Part shown: one piece after another, positions 1 to 8,331 of the stretch
How the letters are laid out: the number at the start of each line of letters is the position of its first letter
Position numbering within the stretch: the first letter of the stretch is position 1
NCBI RefSeq assembly: GCF_003751785.1
Contig: NZ_RKIE01000001.1
Location: 1,093,564 to 1,157,563, forward strand
Direction: 5' to 3'
DNA length: 64,000 nt
DNA from: Frigoribacterium sp. PhB160
Lineage (GTDB): Bacteria > Actinomycetota > Actinomycetes > Actinomycetales > Microbacteriaceae
Translations under genes and position numbers: made by a program
The notes under the pieces: generated by a model
Database searches by the model: none
The model's input: the letters and a program-made list of their open reading frames with translations, nothing else
Told to the model about the DNA's origin: nothing

Positions 1-181
1 CGGCCTCCTCGAGTACCCCAGCTACACGAAGCCCGCGTCGTGGCGGGGGCTCGACGTGCCCCCGGTGCTGCTGAGCGGCAACCACGGGGCGATCAGCGCA
101 TGGCGCCGCCAGCAGCAGGTGGAGCGCACCCGCCGCGTGCGGCCCGACCTGCTCGACGACGGGCAGCCGGGAACCGACTGA
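1..181 (+). CDS. trmD: tRNA (guanine-37-N1)-methyltransferase, C-terminal end only
   Basis: The frame from base 2 encodes the last 59 residues of TrmD, the SPOUT methyltransferase that makes m1G37 in tRNAs and prevents +1 frameshifting. The stretch [13 protein letters not shown] followed by [17 protein letters not shown] is the C-terminal SAM-binding knot and linker region of the family and is highly recognisable. The rest of the gene lies upstream of the window. A trmD-rplS neighbourhood is the usual bacterial order; here one extra gene separates them. Confidence 0.93.
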   Translation, partial: GLLEYPSYTKPASWRGLDVPPVLLSGNHGAISAWRRQQQVERTRRVRPDLLDDGQPGTD

Positions 182-250
182 CGCGCGCCTCCTCGGGGCC
201 GCGCGACCGCGTCCCGGTCGTCCGTGCAGGTGCCGCCCACGACGACTCCG

Positions 251-256
251 TACCCT
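251..256 (+). promoter_or_regulatory. -10 box of the 263 gene (leaderless)
   Basis: TACCCT lies 6 nt before the ATG at 263, with no Shine-Dalgarno sequence, which fits a leaderless transcript. No convincing -35 box was seen. Confidence 0.4.
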
Positions 257-262
257 CGGGTC

Positions 263-838
263 ATGCCGCTGCGTCGAGTCCTCTACCGCGTCCTCTGGCC
301 CGCCGTCCTCGTGCTGCCCCTCTGGGTGCTGCTCGGACGGGCGTTCTTCGGCGTGCCTCTCGGGCTGCAGTTCGTCGGCCAGGTCTTCCTGGTGCCGCTG
401 CTCGTCGTCGGCCAGGCGGTCGCCGCGGGCCTCGTCGTCGGTCGGCGCAGCGTCCGCGAGGGCCGGGCCGTCTCGTGGCTCGACGCAGGCCTGCTCCTCC
501 TGACGTGGGTCGCCCAGCTCGCCCTCGGCTTCTTCCTGGTCGACGGGCCGGGCAGCGGTCCCTCCTCGTCGGCGTTCACGGCGGTGGCGGGCGCCGACCG
601 GCTCGACCTCTCGACCGCCCTGTTCGCCCTCTCGGCGGTGCTGACGGTGGTGTCCGTCGTCGGCCTCGTCGTCGCCGGCGGGTGGCAGTTCCTCCAGGAG
701 GCGCGTCGCCGTGTCGCCGCGTCCCTCGCCGACCTCGAGAGGGTCGCCACGGGCGGTGCCCGCCCTCCCGCCGCGGGCACGCCCGGGCTCGGCGGCGACG
801 GCCCGGTCATCACCATCACGCCGAGACGCGACGGGTGA
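263..838 (+). CDS. predicted membrane protein, 191 aa
   Basis: I do not recognise a named family. The protein starts with a basic segment and then shows about four hydrophobic stretches: roughly residues 8-28, 38-58, 72-92 and 127-150. The C-terminal 40 residues are basic and then Pro/Gly-rich, probably cytoplasmic. An in-frame ATG at 224 exists, but the one at 263 has a TACCCT -10 box 6 nt upstream and puts the first transmembrane helix at the N terminus, so I chose it. It sits between trmD and rplS, where most actinobacteria have no gene. Function unknown. Confidence 0.72.
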   Translation: MPLRRVLYRVLWPAVLVLPLWVLLGRAFFGVPLGLQFVGQVFLVPLLVVGQAVAAGLVVGRRSVREGRAVSWLDAGLLLLTWVAQLALGFFLVDGPGSGPSSSAFTAVAGADRLDLSTALFALSAVLTVVSVVGLVVAGGWQFLQEARRRVAASLADLERVATGGARPPAAGTPGLGGDGPVITITPRRDG

Positions 839-898
839 CGGCGGCCCGGGGACCGCGCCGGACCGTCTCCGCAGTGGCGACGGCGGTGCCCGGTGTGG

Positions 899-904
899 CA
901 CAAT
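899..904 (+). promoter_or_regulatory. possible -10 box of rplS
   Basis: CACAAT about 130 nt upstream of the rplS start is the best -10 candidate in this gap. It lies 8 nt before a GTG (913) that opens a 48-codon frame overlapping the start of rplS; see the findings. Confidence 0.3.
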
Positions 905-1037
905 CGATCTTCGTGCCTGCGCACGACTCTGCCACGGGGGAGTCTGCCGTCCCAGAGCACGACCCCTTCATCATCTCCGGTGCTCAGCACCCCATCACCC
1001 GCGATCGACCCGTGGCGGTCGCAGAGACGGAACGACA

Positions 1038-1385
1038 ATGCACATCCTCGACGCGGTAGACGCCGCCAACCTCCGCTCGGACGTCCCCGACTTCCGCGCC
1101 GGCGACACCGTCAAGGTGCACGTCAACATCATCGAGGGCACGCGTTCGCGCGTCCAGGTCTTCCAGGGCGTCGTCATCGGCAAGCAGAACGAGGGCATCC
1201 GCGAGACCTTCACGGTCCGCAAGGTGAGCTTCCAGGTCGGCGTCGAGCGCACCTTCCCGGTCCACTCGCCGGTCATCGACCACATCGAGGTCGTCAGCCG
1301 CGGCGCCGTCCGTCGCGCCAAGCTGTACTACCTCCGCGAGCTCCGCGGCAAGAAGGCCAAGATCAAGGAGAAGCGCGACCACTGA
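1038..1385 (+). CDS. rplS: 50S ribosomal protein L19
   Basis: The 115-residue product is full length for L19, a protein at the 30S-50S interface that helps form intersubunit bridges. Family hallmarks are visible: [16 protein letters not shown] near residues 18-33, the [10 protein letters not shown] segment, [16 protein letters not shown], and the basic C-terminal tail [19 protein letters not shown]. The ATG at 1038 is preceded by a weak GGA element. The leader is long (over 130 nt), which is common for autoregulated ribosomal genes, though no known leader motif was recognised. A hairpin terminator follows at 1407-1439. Confidence 0.97.
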   Translation: MHILDAVDAANLRSDVPDFRAGDTVKVHVNIIEGTRSRVQVFQGVVIGKQNEGIRETFTVRKVSFQVGVERTFPVHSPVIDHIEVVSRGAVRRAKLYYLRELRGKKAKIKEKRDH

Positions 1386-1406
1386 CCCGTCGCCCTCACC
1401 TCGACT

Positions 1407-1439
1407 GAGCTCCCCGCCCTATACGATGGCGGGGAGCTC
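1407..1439 (+). terminator. rplS terminator hairpin that contains the lepB -10 box
   Basis: Arms GAGCTCCCCGCC (1407-1418) and GGCGGGGAGCTC (1428-1439) are perfect 12-bp inverted repeats around a 9-nt loop. There is no U-run, as usual in GC-rich actinobacteria. The loop holds the likely -10 box of lepB. Confidence 0.7.
1422..1427 (+). promoter_or_regulatory. -10 box of lepB
   Basis: TACGAT (or the overlapping TATACG) is in the loop of the rplS terminator. Transcription would begin near 1434, giving a leader of about 17 nt before the TTG start of lepB. Confidence 0.4.
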
Positions 1440-1450
1440 AGGCGGTTAAA

Positions 1451-2209
1451 TTGACAGACAACACCCTCATGCGGCGCCTGCGGCGTCGTCCCCGGCGCGA
1501 CGACGACCGGCGCAAGCGCGGCTTCGGCACCTTCCTCCGAGACGTGGTCGTCATCTTCCTCGCCGCGCTCCTCATCTCGTTCCTCATCAAGACGTTCTTG
1601 ATCCGCTCGTTCTACATCCCCTCGGGGTCGATGGAGAACACGCTGCAGATCAACGACCGCATCATCGTGAACGAGCTCGTGCCCGACCTCGTCGACGTCA
1701 AGCGCGGCGACGTCGTCGTCTTCACCGACCCGGGCGGGTGGCTCGAGGGCACCGCGCCCGTCGCGGCCGAGTCGGGCAATCCGCTCACCGACGGCGTCTC
1801 GTGGTTCCTCACGCAGGTGGGCCTCGGCACGCAGGACAGCAACGACCACCTCATCAAGCGCGTCATCGGCCTCCCCGGCGACACGGTGTCGTGCTGCAAC
1901 GACTTCGGCCAGATGTCGGTCAACGGCGTCCCGCTCGACGAGCCCTACGTCCTCCTCCCGCCCGGCGAGCAGCGCGTCTCCGGCGACGACTTCTCGGTGA
2001 CGGTGCCCGAGGGGGCGCTCTGGGTCATGGGAGACAACCGCTACAACTCGAAGGACAGCCGCTACAACGGCGACACGCCGAGCAAGGGCTTCGTGCCGAC
2101 GGACGACGTCGTCGGTCGCGCGTTCGTCATCAGCTGGCCCGTCTCCCGCTGGACCTGGCTCGACGACTGGCCCGACGTCTTCCGCGGCACCGACCGCGCC
2201 GACGGCTGA
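1451..2209 (+). CDS. lepB: type I signal peptidase
   Basis: The 252-residue product is an S26-family signal peptidase that removes Sec and Tat signal peptides on the outer face of the membrane. A basic N terminus leads into one transmembrane helix (about residues 28-46). The catalytic serine is in PSGSMENTL (Ser60) and the general-base lysine in HLIKRVIGLPGD (Lys136); the box GDNRYNSKDSR is also conserved. The frame opens with TTG at 1451; the ATG at 1469 is the alternative start and would remove six residues. The stop codon overlaps the rnhB start (TGATG), so the two genes are translationally linked. Confidence 0.93.
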   Translation: MTDNTLMRRLRRRPRRDDDRRKRGFGTFLRDVVVIFLAALLISFLIKTFLIRSFYIPSGSMENTLQINDRIIVNELVPDLVDVKRGDVVVFTDPGGWLEGTAPVAAESGNPLTDGVSWFLTQVGLGTQDSNDHLIKRVIGLPGDTVSCCNDFGQMSVNGVPLDEPYVLLPPGEQRVSGDDFSVTVPEGALWVMGDNRYNSKDSRYNGDTPSKGFVPTDDVVGRAFVISWPVSRWTWLDDWPDVFRGTDRADG

Positions 2210-2844
2210 TGGCGGTCGTCGACCCCACCCTCGACCTCGAGCGCGAGCTGCACGCCTCGGGGGCCACCTGGGTCATCGGCTGCGACGAGGTCGGCCGCGG
2301 GGCGATCGCCGGGCCCGTGGCCGTCGGGCTCGGAGCCGTCCTGGTCGACTGCGCCGACGTGCCGGTCGGGCTGCGCGACTCGAAGCTGCTGAGCGAGAAG
2401 CGTCGCGAGGCGCTCTACCCCGAGGCCACGTCGTGGGTGCAGGCGCACGCCGTCGGGCTCGCCGAGGCCCACGAGGTCGACTCGATCGGCATCATCGCCG
2501 CGCTCGGCCTCGCCGGGCGTCGTGCCCTGACCGCCCTGCACGAGGCCGGCGTCGGCATCATGAGCTCCGTCGTCGTGCTGGACGGCAACCACGACTACCT
2601 CACCCCGGCGCTGGCCACGGCGCCGCGCATCACGACGCGCGTCAAGGCCGACCGCGACTGTGCCTCGGTCGCGGCGGCCTCGGTCATCGCCAAGGTGCAC
2701 CGCGACCGCATGATGATCGAGGCCGACGCCGTGCACCCGGGCTACGGCTGGGCGGGCAACAAGGGGTACGGCTCGACGGCCCACTACGCCGCCCTGGGCG
2801 AGCTCGGCCCGTCGCCGCTGCACCGCCTGACCTGGCTGCACTGA
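2209..2844 (+). CDS. rnhB: ribonuclease HII
   Basis: The 211-residue enzyme cleaves the RNA strand of RNA-DNA hybrids and starts excision of misincorporated ribonucleotides. The signature CDEVGRGAIAGPV near residues 24-36 carries the first acidic catalytic residues; DSKLLSEKRRE, VVLDGNHDYL and KADRDCASVAAASVIAKVHRD supply the rest of the active site. The ATG overlaps the lepB stop, so I chose it over any upstream start. The lepB-rnhB order is conserved in actinobacteria. Confidence 0.95.
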   Translation: MAVVDPTLDLERELHASGATWVIGCDEVGRGAIAGPVAVGLGAVLVDCADVPVGLRDSKLLSEKRREALYPEATSWVQAHAVGLAEAHEVDSIGIIAALGLAGRRALTALHEAGVGIMSSVVVLDGNHDYLTPALATAPRITTRVKADRDCASVAAASVIAKVHRDRMMIEADAVHPGYGWAGNKGYGSTAHYAALGELGPSPLHRLTWLH

Positions 2845-2862
2845 CGTCTCCCGCGCCACGCG

Positions 2863-2868
2863 TAAGAT
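2863..2868 (+). promoter_or_regulatory. -10 box of the DUF2469 gene (leaderless)
   Basis: TAAGAT lies 9 nt before the ATG at 2878 and there is no Shine-Dalgarno sequence, so the transcript is probably leaderless. Confidence 0.45.
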
Positions 2869-2877
2869 GGTCACTCG

Positions 2878-3201
2878 ATGGACGAGGACGAGTTCGAAGA
2901 CTACGACCGAGAGGTCGAGCTCGCGTTGTACCGCGAGTACCGCGACGTGGTGTCGCAGTTCCGCTACGTGGTCGAGACCGAGCGGCGCTTCTACCTGGCG
3001 AACGAGGTCGACCTCGTCCGCCGCGACACGGAGCACGATTTCTACTTCGAGCTCACGATGAACGACGTCTGGGTCTGGGACGTCTACCGGTCCGACCGCT
3101 TCGTCAAGTCGGTCCGCGTCCTGACCTTCAAGGACGTCAACGTCGAAGAGCTCACCTCCCGCGACCTCGAGCTGCCGAAAGAGCTGGCGCTCGACGAGTA
3201 G
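2878..3201 (+). CDS. DUF2469 family protein
   Basis: This 107-residue acidic protein matches the actinobacterial DUF2469 family: an acidic N terminus (MDEDEFEDYDREVE), YREYRDVVSQFRYVVETERRFYLAN, and MNDVWVWDVYR before FVKSVRVLTFKDVNVEEL. Its role is not known to me. The family is nearly always found next to rnhB and yraN, as here. It is likely soluble and helical at the N terminus. Confidence 0.9.
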   Translation: MDEDEFEDYDREVELALYREYRDVVSQFRYVVETERRFYLANEVDLVRRDTEHDFYFELTMNDVWVWDVYRSDRFVKSVRVLTFKDVNVEELTSRDLELPKELALDE

Positions 3202-3305
3202 CTCGTCCCTCCCCAGCCGGCTCGTGACCTGACCCCTCCACCAGGAGGCGCGGAGTCCGTCATCCTCGCCGGTCGCCTCCGCCAGTCTTCCGGCAGGAGG
3301 ACGAC

Positions 3306-3668
3306 ATGGCGAAGAAGGACGAACTGGGACGCCGCGGCGAGGACGTCGCGGCCGAGTGGTGCGAGGCGCAGGGCATGCGCGTGGTCGACCGCAACTGGCG
3401 GTGTCGAGAGGGCGAGATCGACCTCGTCGCGCTCGACGGCGACGAGGTGGTGGTCGTCGAGGTGAAGACGAGGTCGGGCACCGGGTGGGGCTCTCCCGTC
3501 GAGGCGGTGACGCCGGTCAAGCTGGCCCGGCTCCGACGACTGGCGGGGGCGTGGCACGAGGCCCATCCCGGCACGGGACGAGGCCTCCGCATCGACGTCG
3601 TCGGCATCACGGTCGAGCGGTGCCGGGGCCACGAGCGCATCGAGCACGTGCGGGCGGCAGGCTCGTGA
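3306..3668 (+). CDS. YraN family endonuclease-like protein (UPF0102)
   Basis: The 120-residue protein has the restriction-endonuclease-like core GEIDLVALDGDEVVVVEVKTR (about residues 37-57), with E-x-D, D/E and E-V-K spaced as in Holliday-junction resolvase-like folds. The N terminus LGRRGEDVAAEW is also typical. It has a good ribosome site (AGGAGG, 3296-3301) and overlaps the next gene by 4 nt (GTGA at 3665). The operon with yifB and dprA suggests a role in DNA processing; the biochemical function of the family is not settled. Confidence 0.92.
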   Translation: MAKKDELGRRGEDVAAEWCEAQGMRVVDRNWRCREGEIDLVALDGDEVVVVEVKTRSGTGWGSPVEAVTPVKLARLRRLAGAWHEAHPGTGRGLRIDVVGITVERCRGHERIEHVRAAGS

Positions 3669-5194
3669 GCATCGGACGCACGCGGGCCGTGTCGCTCGTC
3701 GGCCTCGACGGGGCGGTGGTCGAGGTCGAGGCCGACCTCGGGGCGGGGCTGCCCGCCTTCATGATCATCGGGCTGCCCGACGCCTCGCTCGGCGAGGCCC
3801 GCGACCGGGTGCGCGCCGCCGCGTCCAACGCCGGGTGCGCTCTGCCGGCCCGCAAGCTCACGGTCAACCTGTCGCCGGCCTCCCTGCCGAAGCACGGGTC
3901 GTCGTTCGACCTCGCCATCGCGATGGCGTCCCTCGCCGCGTACGACCTCGTCTCGCCGAGCTCCGTCGAGGGGGTCGTGCACATCGGCGAGCTCGGCCTC
4001 GACGGTCGGCTGCGCCCCGTCGACGGCGTGCTGCCGGCGGTGCTCGCCGCCCGTCGCGCCGGGGCAGGGGTCGTCATGGTCCCGACCGACAACGCCGACG
4101 AGGCGTCGCTCGTGCCCGGCATCCGGGTCGTGGCGGCCGCGGGGCTGCGCGACGCCGCCGTCTGGCACGGAGCCGCCCTCACCCTGGACCCCGTCGAGCC
4201 GATCATGCGCCCCCGCCCTGCTCCGCGCGACGACGGCGGCGCCGACCTGGCCGACGTGATCGGCAACGCCGACGCCGTCGAGGCCCTCGTGGTCGCCGCC
4301 GCAGGCGGTCACCACCTCCTGATGGTCGGGCCGCCGGGGGCGGGCAAGAGCATGCTCGCCGCCCGCCTGCCCGGCCTCCTCCCCGACCTCGACGTCGACG
4401 CCGCGCTCGAGGTGAGCTCCGTCCGGTCGCTCTCGGGGGAGGCCGTGGGCGGACGCCTCGAGACGCGTCCGCCCTTCGAGGCGCCCCACCACACGTGCAG
4501 CGCCGCGGCGCTGGTGGGCGGGGGCAGCGGCGTCCTCCGGCCCGGTGCCGCCTCGCGGGCGAGCCGGGGCGTCCTGTTCCTCGACGAGGCACCGGAGTTC
4601 GCCCAGACGGTGCTCGACTGCCTGCGCCAGCCGCTCGAGTCGGGGGAGGCGGTCATCCACCGGTCGCGGGCCGTCGCGCGGTTCCCGGCCCGGTTCCAGC
4701 TCGTCGCGGCCGCCAACCCGTGCCCGTGCGGTCAGTACGGCGCCCGGGACGGCGACTGCACCTGCTCGCCCCACCAGCGGCGTCGGTACCTCGCCAAGCT
4801 CTCCGGACCCCTCGTCGACCGCATCGACATCCAGCTCCGGGTGGCGCGCATCAGCTCGGCGCAGTTCCGGCTCGCGGAGTCGTCGGAGGTGCTGACCACC
4901 AGCGCCGCCCGGGCGCGCGTGGAGGAGGCGCGTCGCCGGGCGGGCGCGCGTCTCGCCGGCACCCCGTGGCGGCTCAGCGCCGAGGTCCCGGGGACGTGGC
5001 TGCGGTCGAGCGAGCGACGACTCGCCGTGACGGACACCGTGCCCGTCGACCGTGCGCTCGAGACCGGCGCGCTCACGATGCGTGGCTACGACCGCGTGCT
5101 GCGGGTGGCGTGGACCCTCGCCGACCTCGACGGCGTCGACCGTCCGGAGCGCTCGCACGTCGCCCGCGCCCTCGGGCTCCGGAGGTCGCTGTGA
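3665..5194 (+). CDS. YifB/ComM family Mg-chelatase-like AAA ATPase
   Basis: The 509-residue product has an N-terminal domain with the ChlI-like pattern (VEVEADLGAGLPAFMIIGLPD), then an AAA module with Walker A GPPGAGKSML, Walker B GVLFLDEAPEF, and the cysteine cluster NPCPCGQYG...DCTC that is typical of YifB/ComM. ComM of naturally competent bacteria is a hexameric helicase that helps branch migration during transformation. The GTG start overlaps the yraN stop and the stop overlaps dprA (GTGA), which marks a tightly coupled three-gene unit. Confidence 0.93.
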   Translation: MSIGRTRAVSLVGLDGAVVEVEADLGAGLPAFMIIGLPDASLGEARDRVRAAASNAGCALPARKLTVNLSPASLPKHGSSFDLAIAMASLAAYDLVSPSSVEGVVHIGELGLDGRLRPVDGVLPAVLAARRAGAGVVMVPTDNADEASLVPGIRVVAAAGLRDAAVWHGAALTLDPVEPIMRPRPAPRDDGGADLADVIGNADAVEALVVAAAGGHHLLMVGPPGAGKSMLAARLPGLLPDLDVDAALEVSSVRSLSGEAVGGRLETRPPFEAPHHTCSAAALVGGGSGVLRPGAASRASRGVLFLDEAPEFAQTVLDCLRQPLESGEAVIHRSRAVARFPARFQLVAAANPCPCGQYGARDGDCTCSPHQRRRYLAKLSGPLVDRIDIQLRVARISSAQFRLAESSEVLTTSAARARVEEARRRAGARLAGTPWRLSAEVPGTWLRSSERRLAVTDTVPVDRALETGALTMRGYDRVLRVAWTLADLDGVDRPERSHVARALGLRRSL

Positions 5195-6462
5195 GCGGGT
5201 TGCGACAACTGACGACCGCCGCCGTCTGCGACCTCGCCGCCATGGTCCGGCCGCGGGCTCAGACCGCCCCGGGACGGGACGACGCCGACCGGCTCGTCGA
5301 CGCCTTCGCCCGCGGCGTGTGGTCGGGCCTGGCCGAGCCCGGCGACGCGGCCGCCGGGGTCGTGCGCCGCGTCCTCGGCCCGAGCGAGTCGCTGCGGCTC
5401 GCGCTCGAGTCCCTCGAGGCGCGCCGCGGCGACGCCGACACGGGCGGGGGCGCCCTCCGGGCCGCCCTGGCGGCGGCCGACCCCGACGAGGCGCCGCGGG
5501 TCTCGATCGGCGCCGCGCTGTCGCGCTGGCAGCCACGGGCGGTGGTCGGCCGGGTCACGGCGTCCTTCCGGGCAGCCGCCGCCCTGGGCGTCCGGCTCGT
5601 CGTCCCCGGCGACGCCGAGTGGCCGACGGCCCTCGACGAGCTCGGCGACCACGCCCCGCCCGCGCTCTGGCTCCGAGGCCCGGCGCCCGTCCCGGAGGTC
5701 GCGCGGAGCATCGCCGTCGTCGGCGCGCGGGCGGCCACGGCCTACGGGGAGCAGGTCGCGGCCGACCTGGCGAGCGGCCTCTGCGACCGGGGCTTCGTCG
5801 TCGTCTCGGGCGGCGCCTACGGCATCGACGGCATGGCCCACCGGGCGGCCCTCGCCTCCGAGGGAGACACCGTCGCGGTCATGGCGGGCGGGCCCGATCG
5901 CCTCTACCCGGCAGGGCACGACGCGCTGCTCCGCCGGGTCGTCGAGCGTGGCCTCCTGCTCGCCGAGTCGCCGTGCGGCACGGCGCCGGCGCGGTGGAGG
6001 TTCCTGCAGCGGAACAGGCTGATCGCCGCGCTGACCGCCGCGACGGTGGTCGTCGAGGCCGGGCGTCGCTCGGGCTCCCTCAACACGGCCGGGCACGCGC
6101 AGGTGCTCGGGCGACCCGTCGGCACCGTGCCGGGCCCCGTCTCGTCCCCGTCGTCGGCGGGGTGCCACGCGCTGCTACGGGCCGGTCTGGCGACGTGCGT
6201 CACGGACGCCGACGAGGTCGTCGAGCTCGTCCGGCCCGCGACCCTGGCGGTGTCGGCCCCGCTCGTCGTCGACGAGGGCTCGACCGACGCCGTTCGCGTG
6301 CTCGACGCCTTGAGCACCCGCGTGGAGCGGTCGACGGAGGAGGTCGCGGCGACGGCCGGGCTCGGCCTGTCGACCGTGCGCTCGACCCTCGTCGAGCTCG
6401 AGTCGGACGGTGCGGTCTCGCGAGGCGACGTCGGGTGGCGGAAGCGGCCACGGCGGCGCTGA
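5191..6462 (+). CDS. dprA: DNA-processing protein DprA
   Basis: The 423-residue product has the DprA Rossmann core: AVVGARAATAYGEQ, VVSGGAYGIDGMAHRAAL, VMAGGPDRLYPAGH, and FLQRNRLIAALTAATVVVEAGRRSGSLNTA. A winged-helix domain closes the C terminus (STEEVAATAGLGLSTVRSTLVELESDG). DprA binds incoming single-stranded DNA and loads RecA. The GTG at 5191 overlaps the yifB stop; a longer upstream frame is only the shadow of yifB. The N-terminal 130 residues are less conserved (SAM-like region). Confidence 0.94.
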   Translation: MSGLRQLTTAAVCDLAAMVRPRAQTAPGRDDADRLVDAFARGVWSGLAEPGDAAAGVVRRVLGPSESLRLALESLEARRGDADTGGGALRAALAAADPDEAPRVSIGAALSRWQPRAVVGRVTASFRAAAALGVRLVVPGDAEWPTALDELGDHAPPALWLRGPAPVPEVARSIAVVGARAATAYGEQVAADLASGLCDRGFVVVSGGAYGIDGMAHRAALASEGDTVAVMAGGPDRLYPAGHDALLRRVVERGLLLAESPCGTAPARWRFLQRNRLIAALTAATVVVEAGRRSGSLNTAGHAQVLGRPVGTVPGPVSSPSSAGCHALLRAGLATCVTDADEVVELVRPATLAVSAPLVVDEGSTDAVRVLDALSTRVERSTEEVAATAGLGLSTVRSTLVELESDGAVSRGDVGWRKRPRRR

Positions 6463-6582
6463 GAGCGGGGTGGAGCCGCGGCCGGGCCCCGGTGCGCGGA
6501 TCTCGGGGCCGGAGGCCGGAGGCCGGGTGGCGAGGTCCGGGGGGCGGTCGGCATGTCGGCCTGGCGGGCCGCCCCGCCGCCG

Positions 6583-6588
6583 TACCCT
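6583..6588 (+). promoter_or_regulatory. -10 box of xerC (leaderless)
   Basis: TACCCT lies 6 nt before the ATG at 6595 with no ribosome site, which supports a leaderless xerC transcript and decides the start. Confidence 0.45.
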
Positions 6589-6594
6589 GGCCCG

Positions 6595-7560
6595 ATGGAC
6601 CAGTCGAGAGCGAGTCTCGGAGCCGTGACGGGGGAGTTCCTCGAGCAGCTGCGGCTCGCGCGGGGCCTCAGCGACCACACGGTGCGGTCGTACCGGTCCG
6701 ATCTCGCCGACCTCCGGGCGTTCGCCGCCGAGCACCTCGGTCGCGAGGCAGGCGTGTCCGACCTCGGGCTCGAGCTGCTCCGCGAGTGGCTCTGGCGTGG
6801 CACGCGCGACGGCCTGGCCCGAGCGACACTCGCCCGGCGCTCGGCGAGTGCCCGTGCCCTGACCCGGTGGCTCGAGGAGTCGGGAGCGACCCCCGTCGAC
6901 GTCGGGGTGCGCCTCCGGGCCCCCAAGGCCGAGAGCCACCTGCCGCGCGTCCTCACGGGCGACCAGATGACGGGTCTCCTGGCCTCCCTCGCCGTGCGGG
7001 CCGACACCGACGACCCCGTCGCCCGTCGTGACCTCGCCGTCGTCGAGCTGCTCTACGGCTCGGCGCTCCGCGTCTCGGAGCTCGTCGGCACCGACCTCGA
7101 CGACCTCGACCTCGACCGGCTCACGGTGCGGGTCACGGGAAAGGGGTCGAAGGAGCGCGTCGTGCCGTTCGGCGTGCCGGCGGCCGACGCCCTCCACCGG
7201 TGGCTGACGCACGGTCGGCCGCGGCTGGCCGTCGTCGCGGACGACGCCGGCCACGACGGCGGGGCGGGCCGCGCCTCCGGCGGGTCGGCGCTCTTCCTCG
7301 GGCCGCGGGGCGGACGCCTCGGCGTCAGGACGGTCTACCGCCTCGTGGCCGGTCTCCTCGGCGACGTGCCGGGCAGCGGGCCGTCGGGGCCGCACGCCCT
7401 GCGCCACACGGCCGCCACGCACCTGCTCGACGGCGGAGCCGACCTCCGCGCGGTGCAGGAGCTGCTCGGGCACGCCAGCCTCGGCACGACGCAGATCTAC
7501 ACGCACGTCTCGACCGAGCGGCTCCGCGAGAGCTACCGCACGGCCCACCCCCGGGCCTGA
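6595..7560 (+). CDS. xerC: tyrosine recombinase XerC
   Basis: The 321-residue protein is full length for Xer recombinases, which resolve chromosome dimers at dif with FtsK. An N-terminal SAM-like core-binding domain (residues 1-100, GLSDHTVRSYRSDLADL) precedes the catalytic domain: Arg in LLYGSALRVSEL, Lys in GKGSKERVVPFG, His-x-x-Arg in HALRHTAATHLLDGGADLRAVQ, His in LLGHASLGTTQIYTHV, and the nucleophile Tyr302. It lies directly after dprA and converges on the M23 gene, with 28 bp of overlap at the ends. It is a housekeeping recombinase, not an integrase of a mobile element. Confidence 0.93.
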   Translation: MDQSRASLGAVTGEFLEQLRLARGLSDHTVRSYRSDLADLRAFAAEHLGREAGVSDLGLELLREWLWRGTRDGLARATLARRSASARALTRWLEESGATPVDVGVRLRAPKAESHLPRVLTGDQMTGLLASLAVRADTDDPVARRDLAVVELLYGSALRVSELVGTDLDDLDLDRLTVRVTGKGSKERVVPFGVPAADALHRWLTHGRPRLAVVADDAGHDGGAGRASGGSALFLGPRGGRLGVRTVYRLVAGLLGDVPGSGPSGPHALRHTAATHLLDGGADLRAVQELLGHASLGTTQIYTHVSTERLRESYRTAHPRA

Positions 7561-8291
7561 GCTCGTCGGCGCGGCAGCCGATCGGCGACGCCCTCGGCGC
7601 CCAAGGCGTCCGTGCCTCGTCGGCCGCCGGGGGCGAGCGCAGCATCTCGGCGAGTCGGGAGGAGCACCGACGGCCGCCCCTCACCGAGCATCATGAGCGG
7701 CGAGACGTACTCGCCGTCGATCCGCGCGCCGAGGTGCACGCACTCGCTCGGGCAGTCGTGGCCCGCGACGAGCTCGGCGACGACCTGGCCCCGCGTCACC
7801 GCCTCGCCGACGTGCAGGCTCGTCGTGACCGGCTCGAGGCTGCTGAGGACGCCGTCGGCGTGCCGCATCGACAGCACCGGGCGGTCCACGACCGTGCCGG
7901 CGAAGTGCACGACGCCGTCGTCGGGAGCCGTGACCGCGGCGCCGACGGGCGCCCCCACGTCGATCCCGCGATGACCCGGCGACCACCGGTGCTCGGGCGC
8001 CTGGAACGGGCGCAGCACGGGGTGCGGCGGCGCGACGGGCCACGACCAGGGCACCACGGGGCCCACCTGCACGGCCGGTCGGGCGTCACGGTCGGCCGCG
8101 GGCGGGGCCGCGGCGTCGGCGGGGCCCGGCGAGGCCTGCGCGAGGGGCAGGCCGAGCACGAGCGACACCGCGACCCGGAGGGCTGCCCGTCGGCGCCGCG
8201 ATCCGTCCGGCCCGACCCGGTCCGGCCCGACCCGGCCCCGCCCGACAGGCCTCGTCCGGCCTTCGTCCCGTCTCCCGTGCTGCGTCGTCAT
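7533..8291 (-). CDS. secreted M23-type metallopeptidase
   Basis: The 252-residue product has an N-terminal basic region and a hydrophobic stretch near residues 38-55 ending in an Ala-rich cleavage-like site, so it is probably exported. The peptidase domain shows the zinc motif HRGIDVG and the actinobacterial variant CVHLGARIDGEYVSP in place of the usual HLHFE. Such enzymes cut cell-wall peptides. The start was set at the ATG at 8291, since the open frame upstream lies on the far side of the divergent promoter. The last 50 residues are Arg-rich and lie beyond the domain; they overlap xerC. The gene before rpsB is an M23 peptidase in many actinobacteria. Confidence 0.85.
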   Translation of the reverse strand: MTTQHGRRDEGRTRPVGRGRVGPDRVGPDGSRRRRAALRVAVSLVLGLPLAQASPGPADAAAPPAADRDARPAVQVGPVVPWSWPVAPPHPVLRPFQAPEHRWSPGHRGIDVGAPVGAAVTAPDDGVVHFAGTVVDRPVLSMRHADGVLSSLEPVTTSLHVGEAVTRGQVVAELVAGHDCPSECVHLGARIDGEYVSPLMMLGEGRPSVLLPTRRDAALAPGGRRGTDALGAEGVADRLPRRRAQARGWAVR

Positions 8292-8331
8292 CCCCCCACG
8301 ATCACGCCGAGCCAGGATCCACAGCGCGGCG

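Noticed and set aside
40-912. Plus-strand open frame running through the trmD end and the 263 gene.
   Set aside because: It overlaps recognisable genes out of frame and has shadow-like Arg/Ala composition; only its last 48 codons are discussed as a possible rplS leader.
6595-7560. The tyrosine recombinase as a phage or integrative-element integrase.
   Set aside because: It has XerC length and motifs, lies in conserved synteny after dprA, and no tRNA or attachment site is nearby.
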